From Planotetraspora phitsanulokensis (GTDB lineage: Bacteria > Actinomycetota > Actinomycetes > Streptosporangiales > Streptosporangiaceae): a stretch of 64,000 nt of DNA. The notes below the pieces were generated by a model. The model was not told the DNA's origin. It saw only the letters and a list, made by a program, of their open reading frames with translations, and ran no database searches. The DNA is taken from the NCBI RefSeq assembly GCF_016863295.1, contig NZ_BOOP01000022.1, forward strand, positions 62,001 to 126,000. The letters are read 5' to 3'. The position numbers and the translations under genes were made by a program. This document shows, in pieces, positions 1 to 7,201 of this stretch (positions are counted from its first letter, which is position 1; each line of letters begins with the position of its first letter).

Positions 1-287
1 GGCAGGGGAACGAGCCCGCTCCGGTCGATGGCCCCTTCATACGCGCGCTCGAACGTCAGGTTCGCGGCCCGGGCCTGGGCCTCGTTGTCCGGGAAGATCC
101 CGTGGAAGACATCGATCTTCGGGCAGCCCCGGGACCGGTGCACATGCACCATGGCACGCGCATATGCGCTGGTCCCGGGAACGATGCCCTGTGTGGCGAT
201 CGCCTCGGCGAACGTACGCTCCACCATGGCGATGTCACCGATCGTGGTCCCCGCAAGATCAAGGCAGGCCAGTTTCACGGGTGCCAT
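1..287 (-). CDS. HAD-family phosphatase, phosphonatase-like (C-terminal part outside window)
   Basis: The reverse strand reads MAPVKLACLDLAGTTIGDIA from an ATG at 287 and stays open to the window edge, giving about 95 residues. The motif DLAGTT near the N-terminus is HAD motif I (D-x-A/D-G-T), with the nucleophile Asp at about residue 9; the Ala variant is typical of phosphonatase-like HADs. The segment that follows (CPKIDVFHGIFPDNEAQA) would be the cap-domain start. GAAGGGT upstream of the ATG is a plausible ribosome binding site. The substrate cannot be told from the fragment. It is cut by the window and not obviously broken. Confidence 0.75.
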   Translation of the reverse strand, partial: MAPVKLACLDLAGTTIGDIAMVERTFAEAIATQGIVPGTSAYARAMVHVHRSRGCPKIDVFHGIFPDNEAQARAANLTFERAYEGAIDRSGLVPL

Positions 288-326
288 TCCCGGACCCTTC
301 CCACGATCAAGACCCATCTCGGGTGA

Positions 327-446
327 TCAGTTCTCGCTACCTGTCGCCTCGGTCCACAGGTCAAGCTCGGCGCGGTTAGTCTGCACCTTGCGCCAGACCA
401 GCAGCCCCCCGAGAGCGACCAGCGCGAGAACGAGCAGCTTCTTCAC
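327..446 (-). CDS. DLW-39 family small protein
   Basis: A 39-residue protein starting with GTG: a KKLLVLALVALGGLLVW hydrophobic segment forms one N-terminal membrane helix, followed by a basic RKVQTNRAE stretch and the DLW tripeptide (residues 29-31) that names the family. The exact length of 39 and the DLW signature make the call firm. Function is unknown. In actinobacteria this gene is normally found just beyond gyrA/DUF3566 and the tRNA-Ile/tRNA-Ala genes, but here tRNA-Ile is 19 kb away, so the interval between may be inserted (inference). Confidence 0.85.
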   Translation of the reverse strand: MKKLLVLALVALGGLLVWRKVQTNRAELDLWTEATGSEN

Positions 447-586
447 GGTGTGACCCCACTTCTCAACGGTCTCACCTGCCGGGTGAGACAACGCCCGGTT
501 CTACGGTTCTCTGCAGCCTAGCAAGGGTTCGGCGCGTGACCCTGATTGCTTGAGAATCGGTTGCACCAGATCAATAATTAACGACC

Positions 587-628
587 CACCTGCCGGGCAT
601 GCCGTACGGCATGCGCGACCGGTAGGTG
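587..628. repeat. Long inverted repeat in the 447-773 gene-free stretch
   Basis: The core GCATGCCGTACGGCATGC (597-614) is an 18-bp perfect palindrome. It is flanked by CACCTGCCGG (587-596) and CCGGTAGGTG (619-628), which pair with one mismatch, so the whole can fold into a long hairpin. No T-run follows on either strand. It lies downstream of the ATPase gene ending at 774 and upstream of the DLW-39 gene. It could be a terminator-like structure or an operator. Nothing else recognisable was seen in 447-773. Confidence 0.6.
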
Positions 629-773
629 AATCATGACTGCCCAGGTCACGCCTTCGTTAACCCTCGTGGCACCCTACCGCGGAGCGGTCGTGAGGGCCCT
701 GTTTCGGACAACGCACCACCGCTCCGCCGTGAGCATAAGGCCGTCCGGGTCGGCGGAAAAGGCTCCGGCGTCT

Positions 774-1169
774 TCAGGGAAGCTTCGTGCAAAGCCGCAG
801 GATCGTGCCGCCGGGCCCCGTCCTGACGTCCCTTTTGGCCAGGCGGTTCATCAGCCACAGTCCACGCCCGCCGAAGTCGAACCGGGTCGACGGATAGTCG
901 AGATCAAGAGCCTTGGCGGGGATGCCCGGCCCCGCGTCGGACACCTCGCAGATCAGCAGACCCGACTCCGTCCACAGGGCGATCCCTCGCGGCGGCAGGC
1001 CGTGCCGCACCGCGTTGGTCAGGGCCTCGTGGACGGCGAGCACGAAGTCCTCCAGCGCGGCACCCCTCAGCCCGGCGTCGCGCGCCGACTCCGTGACGAG
1101 ATGCCGCACCCTGGTGATCGAACCCAGTTCGAAGTCCAAGGTAAGCAGGCTGCTCACCAACGTCATCAT
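774..1169 (-). CDS. ATP-binding protein, anti-sigma factor-like (HATPase_c_2)
   Basis: A 131-residue single-domain protein of the GHKL ATPase fold. The N box is HEALTNAVRHG (about residues 47-57), the G1 box DAGPGIP (about 78-84) and the G2 box GGRGLWLMNRL (about 99-109). There is no histidine phosphoacceptor domain, so this is a RsbW/SpoIIAB-type serine kinase or anti-sigma relative and not a sensor kinase. It lies on the same strand as the XRE regulator and the DUF397 gene upstream, a grouping common in actinomycetes. Two consecutive ATG codons (1169 and 1166) follow a GGAAGG; either may be used. Partner sigma factor unknown. Confidence 0.8.
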   Translation of the reverse strand: MMTLVSSLLTLDFELGSITRVRHLVTESARDAGLRGAALEDFVLAVHEALTNAVRHGLPPRGIALWTESGLLICEVSDAGPGIPAKALDLDYPSTRFDFGGRGLWLMNRLAKRDVRTGPGGTILRLCTKLP

Positions 1170-1269
1170 CGCCTTCCGCTTTCACACAGTGGCAACCACT
1201 CCCCTTACCACCGATGCACACCTGACACATCTCACCTGCCGATCAGGCGCTTCCCCGGGCGTGACAGAG

Positions 1270-1290
1270 CCGTGGCCGAAGAGGCCACGG
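1270..1290 (-). terminator. Hairpin after the XRE regulator gene
   Basis: CCGTGGCC and GGCCACGG form a perfect 8-bp stem around GAAGA, 24 nt past the stop codon of the XRE gene. No clear T-run follows, so it may be a weak or factor-assisted terminator. Confidence 0.45.
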
Positions 1291-1313
1291 GGAACGGCGG
1301 GACGACAACGGGC

Positions 1314-2219
1314 TCAGAGGTCCACTGAGATCTCGTGCAGGACGCGACGGGAGTCCGTCGCCGGCTTGGCCGTGATGCACAGGCGTTCCATGACCGCGAG
1401 ATAGTGGTCGACGTCATCGCGTTTGTCCAGGTAGACCGCACTGGTGAGCTGTTCGAGATAGACGACGTCGGGGATGTCCGGCTCGGCGAAGCGCAGGATG
1501 CTGAAGGGTCCCCCCGCGGCCGCGTGACCGCCGGCGCTGAACGGCACCACCTGCAGGGTGACGTCGGGCCTCGCCACCAGTTCCAGGAGACGGTCGATCT
1601 GCCCTCGCATGACGGCCGGGCTGCCGGGAGAGCGCCGCAGCACCGACTCGTCGACGACCGCCCAGACATGCGGCGGGTTCGGGTCGTCGAGCACCCGTTG
1701 GCGAGCCATCCGGAACTCGACGCGGCGCTCGATCTCCTCTGGACGGGCGTCGGGATGTCCGAGCCGGATCACCGATCGCGCGTAGTCCGCGGTCTGGAAC
1801 AGGCCGGGAACGAACTGGACCTCGTAGTTCCGGATGCCGGTGGCCGCCTGCTCGAGGCCGACGTACGCCTCGAACCATGAGGGGACGATGTCGCCGTAGT
1901 TGTGCCACCAGCCGGGAACACTGGCCTCCGACACCAGGGCCAGCATGGCGGCGCGCTCGCCCTCGTCGGCCACGCCGTACAGGGTGAGCAGATCCGCGAC
2001 GTCCCGCCCTCGGACGCTCACCCGGCCGAGCTCCATCCTGCTGATCTTGGAATGCGAGGCGCGGATGGCATGCCCGGCTTCTTCGAGCGTGATGTGCCTG
2101 CTCTCACGCAGGCGGCGCAACTGGGTGCCCAGGAGGATCCGCAGGACCGTGGACGTTCGAGGTGGTGCAGTGGGGGTGCGCGGGTGTGGCTGTGCGCCCT
2201 CCGTCGGGGCCGTAGTCAT
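1314..2219 (-). CDS. XRE-family regulator with DUF5753 domain
   Basis: A 301-residue protein. Residues about 28-85 form a Cro/CI-type helix-turn-helix (LGTQLRRLRESRHITLEEAG, then ISRMELGR). The rest matches the DUF5753 ligand/partner domain (VPGLFQTADYAR, RQRVL, LQVVPF, VVYLE). The family, which includes Streptomyces WhiJ-type proteins, is usually encoded next to a DUF397 protein and often an anti-sigma-like ATPase, exactly as here (DUF397 immediately upstream, ATPases on both sides). The start ATG at 2219 is preceded by AAAAGGA at about 7 nt. The role as an accessory developmental or antibiotic regulator is inferred from the family. Confidence 0.9.
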   Translation of the reverse strand: MTTAPTEGAQPHPRTPTAPPRTSTVLRILLGTQLRRLRESRHITLEEAGHAIRASHSKISRMELGRVSVRGRDVADLLTLYGVADEGERAAMLALVSEASVPGWWHNYGDIVPSWFEAYVGLEQAATGIRNYEVQFVPGLFQTADYARSVIRLGHPDARPEEIERRVEFRMARQRVLDDPNPPHVWAVVDESVLRRSPGSPAVMRGQIDRLLELVARPDVTLQVVPFSAGGHAAAGGPFSILRFAEPDIPDVVYLEQLTSAVYLDKRDDVDHYLAVMERLCITAKPATDSRRVLHEISVDL

Positions 2220-2298
2220 TCCAGGTCCTTTTGGGCCGTTCCAATGATTTACGCCTCGTTAACGATACCGGCGCGACCCTTTTTGGCAAGCCGTAATG

Positions 2299-2538
2299 CT
2301 AGGCCTCGATGAAATCGTCGAAATCGCCATTTTCAACGGCGCGCGCGAAGGCAACAAAGTCGTCGCGCGTGTAAACGAGGACGGGTCCTGCCGCGTCTCG
2401 CGAATTCCTGACGGCCAGCCGTCCGTCGGGGAGTTCGGCGATCTCCACGCAGTTGCCGTCGGGGTTGCTGTGAGTGCTCTTGCGCCAGACGAGGCCGGGC
2501 AGGCTCGACGCGTCCATTCCGTTGCGGATCTCCGTCAT
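2299..2538 (-). CDS. DUF397 domain-containing protein
   Basis: A 79-residue protein with the DUF397 signature: VWRKSTHSNPDGNCVEIAEL (about 17-36), followed by VRNSRDAAGPVLVYTRDDFVAF. A strong GGAGGTGAGG lies before the ATG at 2538. It is encoded 79 nt upstream of the DUF5753 regulator on the same strand and probably co-transcribed. DUF397 proteins are thought to be the small partner of these XRE regulators, sometimes described as toxin-antitoxin-like; the biochemical function is not established. Confidence 0.9.
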   Translation of the reverse strand: MTEIRNGMDASSLPGLVWRKSTHSNPDGNCVEIAELPDGRLAVRNSRDAAGPVLVYTRDDFVAFARAVENGDFDDFIEA

Positions 2539-2640
2539 CGGGACCTCACCTCCGGTTCACCGGTCAGCATGCGGCCCGACGCCCCCACGACGGGCTGCAC
2601 GTGCATCCGCACTTGCATAAGGACATCAAAAGGGAGCATT

Positions 2641-2673
2641 ATGACTAACCGCTTCATCTCATCACATACCTGA
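2641..2673 (+). other. Ten-codon leader ORF, in frame with the ATPase gene downstream
   Basis: ATG at 2641 follows a strong AAAGGGAG at 5-nt spacing and reads MTNRFISSHT before TGA at 2671-2673. The same frame is then open through the ATP-binding gene that starts at 2695. It is either a leader peptide for translational coupling or the original N-terminus interrupted by an in-frame stop codon. Confidence 0.4.
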
Positions 2674-2694
2674 CAGGGACCGCACGGGCTCTTG

Positions 2695-3264
2695 ATGACT
2701 GGCTTTCTGACGTACGGCGCTTCCCGGGCGGAAGCCGATGGCGATGGCTGGGAACAGTGGCCCGACACCGCCGCCGACCAGGCGTTCCCGATCAGACGGG
2801 CATGGCCGTGGGAAGCCGTGGAGCGGAACGGCGGGCAGCGTGCGCTCGAGGTCGCTGCGCACGAATGCCAACGCGACATCACCGCGGCCCGTGCGGCGCG
2901 ACGCTTCACGACGGGCATGCTGCGGACCTGGGCCATGCCGGACATCGTCGACGACGCCTCACTGGCGGTCAGCGAACTCGTGGCGAACGCCGTCGGCCAC
3001 GGTCTGCGCCGGCCGACCTCCGAGCCCCATCCCGTCCGGCTGTACCTCTTCCGGTCGCGTCATTCGGTGGTGTGCATGGTCACCGATCCGAGCAACGACC
3101 CTCCGATCCTGCGCGCCCCCGACTACGTCGCGGAGAGCGGCCGGGGCCTCCAGCTCATCGCCTCCGTGAGCCACCGGTGGGGGTGGACGCCCCTGCGCCC
3201 TCTGGGCAAGGCGGTCTGGGCCCGTTTCACCGACAAGGCGATTCGCCGGTCGTCCTGCCGCTGA
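2695..3264 (+). CDS. ATP-binding protein, anti-sigma factor-like
   Basis: A 189-residue protein whose C-terminal two thirds is a GHKL ATPase: N box VSELVANAVGHG (about 100-111), G1-like VTDPSND, G2 ESGRGLQLIASVSHRWGW (about 148-165). The first 60 residues are unrelated and Trp-rich. It is transcribed away from the DUF397/XRE pair. The start is uncertain: TTG at 2692 and ATG at 2695 are adjacent and poorly preceded by a ribosome site, while a well-placed site feeds the ten-codon ORF at 2641 in the same frame. The role is probably to antagonise a sigma factor or anti-anti-sigma factor, inferred from the fold. Confidence 0.75.
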   Translation: MTGFLTYGASRAEADGDGWEQWPDTAADQAFPIRRAWPWEAVERNGGQRALEVAAHECQRDITAARAARRFTTGMLRTWAMPDIVDDASLAVSELVANAVGHGLRRPTSEPHPVRLYLFRSRHSVVCMVTDPSNDPPILRAPDYVAESGRGLQLIASVSHRWGWTPLRPLGKAVWARFTDKAIRRSSCR

Positions 3265-3552
3265 CCAAAAAGGGCGGGGGAAACATTTCCACGGCCCCCC
3301 GAAAACAGAATTCGAATTCCCGCCCCGAAGTACGTCTCCCCATTCGGCGTGAATCTCTTCCGCGCGCGAAGCTCCCGCTGGAAAGCCGTTGACGCGACGG
3401 CTCGACCGCCGCGGGTGAATGCCACAGAGACGCGAAGCCGCTCCCCGGCGAGGTTCGTCGCCACGCCGGCTGAACCCTCTTCGACTCGACCGCGTACCTG
3501 CCTGTGAATCCCGTTTATCAGGCGAACCACGGCGCAGGGACGAGGACATGCC

Positions 3553-4152
3553 ATGAAGAGGTCGCTCAAGGTCTGGGCCGCGGCAGCCGGAATCGCCGCG
3601 GTGTCGTTGACCGGGTGCTCCGGCTCCTCCGGATCCGCCGCCTCGGGATCCGCCGCCTACGGGCAGAACGCCGCCGCCGTGCCCGCCGCGGACAAGGCAG
3701 GTCACAACGACGCCGACGTCCGCTTCTCCCAGCAGATGATCCCGCACCACTGGCAGGCCATCCAGATCGCCGCGCTCGCGTCCGAACGCGGGTCCGATGC
3801 CTATGTGAAGAGCCTCGCCAAGGAGATCACCGAGCATGAGGCCGCCGACATCCGGGTGATGTCCGGGTGGTTGCGATCCTGGCAGGTCGAGGTGCCGACC
3901 GGAGACATCGACATGGGGCACGACATGCCGGGGATGATCTCCAAGACGCAGATCCTGGCGCTGGAGGGCCGGTCCGGCGCCGACTTCGACCGCTTGTGGC
4001 TCTCGGTCCTGGCCAAACATCTCGACGCCGGCGTCGCCATGGCCGAGGAGGTCGCCGGCTCGGGTGAGCACCAGGGGACCAAGGACCTCGCCGAAAAGAC
4101 CGTCAAGACGCAGCGCGCCCAGATCGAGCAGATCGTCGACCACCTTCCCTAG
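3553..4152 (+). CDS. DUF305 lipoprotein
   Basis: A 199-residue protein. A signal peptide ends in the lipobox LTGC (Cys at about residue 22), followed by a Ser/Gly/Ala-rich linker and a DUF305 domain. The domain shows the family pattern DVRFSQQMIPHHWQAIQIA near residue 55, the second half containing HEAADIRVM and a Met/His-rich loop DMGHDMPGM. The DUF305 fold is a ferritin-like helical bundle; the His/Met residues suggest a metal role (inference), but no function is proven. GAGG lies 9 nt before ATG. It converges with the GH15 gene, leaving only 7 bp between the stops. The 288 bp upstream (3265-3552) holds no gene. Confidence 0.88.
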   Translation: MKRSLKVWAAAAGIAAVSLTGCSGSSGSAASGSAAYGQNAAAVPAADKAGHNDADVRFSQQMIPHHWQAIQIAALASERGSDAYVKSLAKEITEHEAADIRVMSGWLRSWQVEVPTGDIDMGHDMPGMISKTQILALEGRSGADFDRLWLSVLAKHLDAGVAMAEEVAGSGEHQGTKDLAEKTVKTQRAQIEQIVDHLP

Positions 4153-4159
4153 GCAGTGG

Positions 4160-5983
4160 TCAGCCGAGGGTGCGATCGAGGTTGAAGGCCGCGCTGATCA
4201 GCGCGAGATGCGTGAAGGCCTGGGGGAAGTTGCCGAGTTGCTCCCCCGTGTGCCCGATCTGCTCCGCGTACAGCCCCAGGTGGTTGGCGTAGGTCAGCAT
4301 CTTCTCGAAGGCCAGCCTGGCCTCGTCGAGTTGCCCCGCTCGGGTCAGAGCCTCGACGTACCAGAACGAGCAGATGGAGAAGGTCCCCTCGTCGCCCCGC
4401 AGGCCGTCCGGGCTGGCCAGGGGGTCATAGCGGTAGACCAGCGAGTCCGAGACGAGTTGCCTGCCCAGCGCGTCCAGTGTGGACAACCACTTGGGGTCGG
4501 TCGGGGAGACGAACATGGTCAGCGGCATCATGAGGACGGCCGCGTCGAGCACGTCCTCGTCGTAGTGCTGGACGAACGCCCGCATGGTGGGACACCAGCC
4601 GCGTCGCATGATCTGCCGGTAGACGGCGTCGCGGGCCTCGCGCCAGCGCTCGAGCTCGGCGGGCAACCCCCGCCGCAGGGCCATCCGGATGGCGCGCTCG
4701 ATCGCGACCCAGCACATCAGCCGGGAGTAGACGAAGTTCTTTCGGCCGCCGCGGGTCTCCCAGATGCCCTCGTCCGGCTGGTCCCAGTTCTCGCAGACCC
4801 AGTCGACGATCAGGCACACCTGGTCCCACCGGTCGCTGGAGATGGGACGGCCCCACTTGTCGTAGAGATAGATGGAGTCGATGAGGGCTCCGTAAATGTC
4901 GAGTTGGAGCTGGTCGACGGCTCCGTTCCCGGTTCTGACCGGCCCCGAGCCTTCGTATCCCTCAAGGTGCCCCAGCTCGCGTTCCGGCAGGTCACGACGT
5001 CCGTCGATGCCGTACATGATCTGCAGGGGTCCCACAGTGCCCGCGTCGCACAACGTGACGTTGGTGGCGAGGAAGTCGATGAAGGCCTCCGCCTCGCTGA
5101 CGAAGCCCAGCCTGAGCAGCGAGTACACGCAGAACGCGGCATCGCGGATCCACACGTAGCGGTAGTCCCAGTTGCGCTCGCCGCCGATCCGCTCCGGCAG
5201 GCTGGTGGTGGGGGCGGCGACGATCCCTCCGGTCGGGGCGTAGGTGAGCAGCTTCAGCGTGAGCGCGGAACGGTGGACCATCTCCCGCCACCGTCCGCGA
5301 TAGCGGGACGAGGACAACCAGTTCCGCCAGAACTGCACGGTCGCCGCGAACTGGTGCTCGGCCTCGGCGAGCGGGCAGCCTTTTATCTCGACGTCTTCGC
5401 AGACGCGGTCGAGCGCGAAGACGGCGGACTCGCCCTCGAGAAGCTTGAACTCCGACCACACGTCCGTCCCGTCGATCTCGATGGGGACGCTGGTGGTCAG
5501 GGCGAGGCTGAGCGAGGGCGCCTCGAAGACCGCCCGATGGCCCTCGACGGACAACGTGTGCGACTCGGTGCCGTAGGCGAACCGGGGGGCCACCCGCGCC
5601 CGGAAGGGCAGCGAGCCCCGCACGCACAGGACGCGCCGGATCAGGCGGTGCCGGTCGACCTCACGCGACGCGTCCTCGACGGGCATGAAGTCCTGGATCT
5701 CTCCCACCCCGTCGGGGGCGTAGAAGCGGGTGATCAGGACGTTCGTGTCGGGGAAGTAGAACTGCTTCGTACGCGACGGCACACAGGCGGCCAGTTCGAA
5801 CGAGCCTCCGCGGTCGGCGTCGAGGATCGATCCGAACACGCTCGGAGCGTCGAAGCGCGGGCAGCAGTACCAGTCGATCGTGCCGTTGGTGCCGACCAGC
5901 GCCACGGTGCGGAGATCGCCGATCAGCCCGTGATCGGCGATGGGCAGGTAGCGGGAGCCCGCAGGTGATCCGGATTGCGTCAT
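4160..5983 (-). CDS. Glycoside hydrolase family 15 protein
   Basis: A 607-residue cytosolic protein with the usual length of bacterial GH15 enzymes. An N-terminal beta domain begins [17 protein letters not shown] with [19 protein letters not shown] (about 30-48). The (alpha/alpha)6 catalytic barrel contains [14 protein letters not shown] (about 269-282), the W-x-R-D substrate-binding motif, and a C-terminal [10 protein letters not shown] segment. Relatives include glucoamylase-like enzymes and the mycobacterial/Streptomyces phosphate-dependent trehalase; which substrate is used cannot be read from the sequence. No signal peptide is present, which fits intracellular trehalose or maltooligosaccharide hydrolysis. 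Confidence 0.9.
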   Translation of the reverse strand: MTQSGSPAGSRYLPIADHGLIGDLRTVALVGTNGTIDWYCCPRFDAPSVFGSILDADRGGSFELAACVPSRTKQFYFPDTNVLITRFYAPDGVGEIQDFMPVEDASREVDRHRLIRRVLCVRGSLPFRARVAPRFAYGTESHTLSVEGHRAVFEAPSLSLALTTSVPIEIDGTDVWSEFKLLEGESAVFALDRVCEDVEIKGCPLAEAEHQFAATVQFWRNWLSSSRYRGRWREMVHRSALTLKLLTYAPTGGIVAAPTTSLPERIGGERNWDYRYVWIRDAAFCVYSLLRLGFVSEAEAFIDFLATNVTLCDAGTVGPLQIMYGIDGRRDLPERELGHLEGYEGSGPVRTGNGAVDQLQLDIYGALIDSIYLYDKWGRPISSDRWDQVCLIVDWVCENWDQPDEGIWETRGGRKNFVYSRLMCWVAIERAIRMALRRGLPAELERWREARDAVYRQIMRRGWCPTMRAFVQHYDEDVLDAAVLMMPLTMFVSPTDPKWLSTLDALGRQLVSDSLVYRYDPLASPDGLRGDEGTFSICSFWYVEALTRAGQLDEARLAFEKMLTYANHLGLYAEQIGHTGEQLGNFPQAFTHLALISAAFNLDRTLG

Positions 5984-6087
5984 TTAGGCCACCTTGTCCA
6001 CCGAATTCCTTTCACGCTATTCCGCGTGCACGCTCCGTCAGGTCTGCCCCGGCCCAAGGGGAGACCAGCATTCCGCCAACCCGGCGC

Positions 6088-7050
6088 TCAGGCCCCGTCC
6101 GGCAGCACGGCGAGTGCGCGCCCGGCGGCCTCACGGAGGGCGGCGACACTGCGGTGGAGGCCGGCTCGCTCGTCCGGTGACATGGCGGGCTCGTACATCT
6201 GCTGGACTCCGCCCGCCCCGAGCACGCTGACCAGCGAGAGCGTGGTCTCGTACGGCGGGTAGTAGGCCGCCACCGGCAACACGGCCCGCTCGTCGCGCAA
6301 CACGGCCTCGACCAGGAGCGCGGACACGACGCCGATGCCGTACTGGCTGGCCCCGGTCCCCTCGATGATCCTGATGTTGGCGTAGCGGATGTCGTCCTCG
6401 ATCTCCTGCCGCACCCGGTCGACGGGCTCCCCGCATCGGGTCAGCAGGTCGAGGACGGGGATGCCGCCCACCGACGCGGACGACCACAACAGCACCTCGG
6501 ACGTCCCGTGCTCGCCCACGACCATGGCCTGCACGTCCCTCGGCCTGACCCGCAGCCGTTCCGCGAGGTGGACCCGGAAGCGGAGGCTGTCGATCAGTGT
6601 CCCGGTGGAGAACACCCGGTCGTGCCCGGCCAGCCGCCGGGTCAGGACGGCCAGCGGATCGGGCGGGTCGGTGACCACCATCAGCACCGCCTCGGGCGCT
6701 ACGGCCACGACCCGGGGCACGATGTCCGCGTAGACCTTCGCGTTGGCGCCGATGAGCCGCAACCGGCCCTCGGGGTCTGAGCGGTCGGTGGCGCCGCCTG
6801 CCCTCTCGTTGAGGCCGGCGGTGATGATCACTATCGCCGCCCCGGTCAGGTCGTCGTAGCCGCCCGCCCGGACGGCCACGGTGGGGGCCAAGGGAGTGGC
6901 GTACCGCATGTCGGCGGCGACACCTGCGGCCCGCCGGGCGTCGAGATCCACCAGGACGATCTCACAGCACATCCCGTCCCGCTCGATCAGGGACAACACG
7001 GTGGCCGCCCCCACCGCACCGACTCCCACGACGCCGACCTTGCTCACCAT
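6088..7050 (-). CDS. Lactate/malate dehydrogenase family protein with an altered active site
   Basis: A 320-residue NAD-dependent dehydrogenase. The ATG at 7050 is chosen because GAGGGGGTGG lies just upstream; the frame stays open further out. The Rossmann motif is VGVVGVGAVGAA (about 5-16). Catalytic elements seen are STGTLIDSLRFR (Asp and Arg of the family) and GEHGTSEV (catalytic His). Two oddities: the usual N-P-V-D is D-P-P-D (VTDPPDPLAVL), replacing the conserved Asn, and the mobile substrate loop (AGLNERAGGATDRSDPEGR) is about eight residues longer than in typical LDH. Specificity is therefore unclear. It is divergent from the PoxB-like gene, suggesting shared pyruvate metabolism. Confidence 0.8.
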   Translation of the reverse strand: MVSKVGVVGVGAVGAATVLSLIERDGMCCEIVLVDLDARRAAGVAADMRYATPLAPTVAVRAGGYDDLTGAAIVIITAGLNERAGGATDRSDPEGRLRLIGANAKVYADIVPRVVAVAPEAVLMVVTDPPDPLAVLTRRLAGHDRVFSTGTLIDSLRFRVHLAERLRVRPRDVQAMVVGEHGTSEVLLWSSASVGGIPVLDLLTRCGEPVDRVRQEIEDDIRYANIRIIEGTGASQYGIGVVSALLVEAVLRDERAVLPVAAYYPPYETTLSLVSVLGAGGVQQMYEPAMSPDERAGLHRSVAALREAAGRALAVLPDGA

Positions 7051-7201
7051 CCACCCCCTCATGTCTCGATCGGAACATCCCCGTCCAGGGGACGATCGGG
7101 CCATGCCCGCGGCAGATTTTGGCCGCCTCTGACGTGCGGAAACCAGAAAATGGCACACTCGGATGAGAAAGGCGACAATACGGGAGGCAGGGGGCGCTGC
7201 C

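Noticed and set aside
447-773. A tRNA-Ala gene next to DLW-39
   Set aside because: No acceptor, D-arm or T-arm pattern of tRNA-Ala was found on either strand here or around 19465-19621.
4064-5968. A 634-codon open frame antisense to the GH15 gene
   Set aside because: High-GC DNA gives long shadow frames; the translation is low-complexity and the opposite strand encodes a clear GH15 enzyme with catalytic-family motifs.
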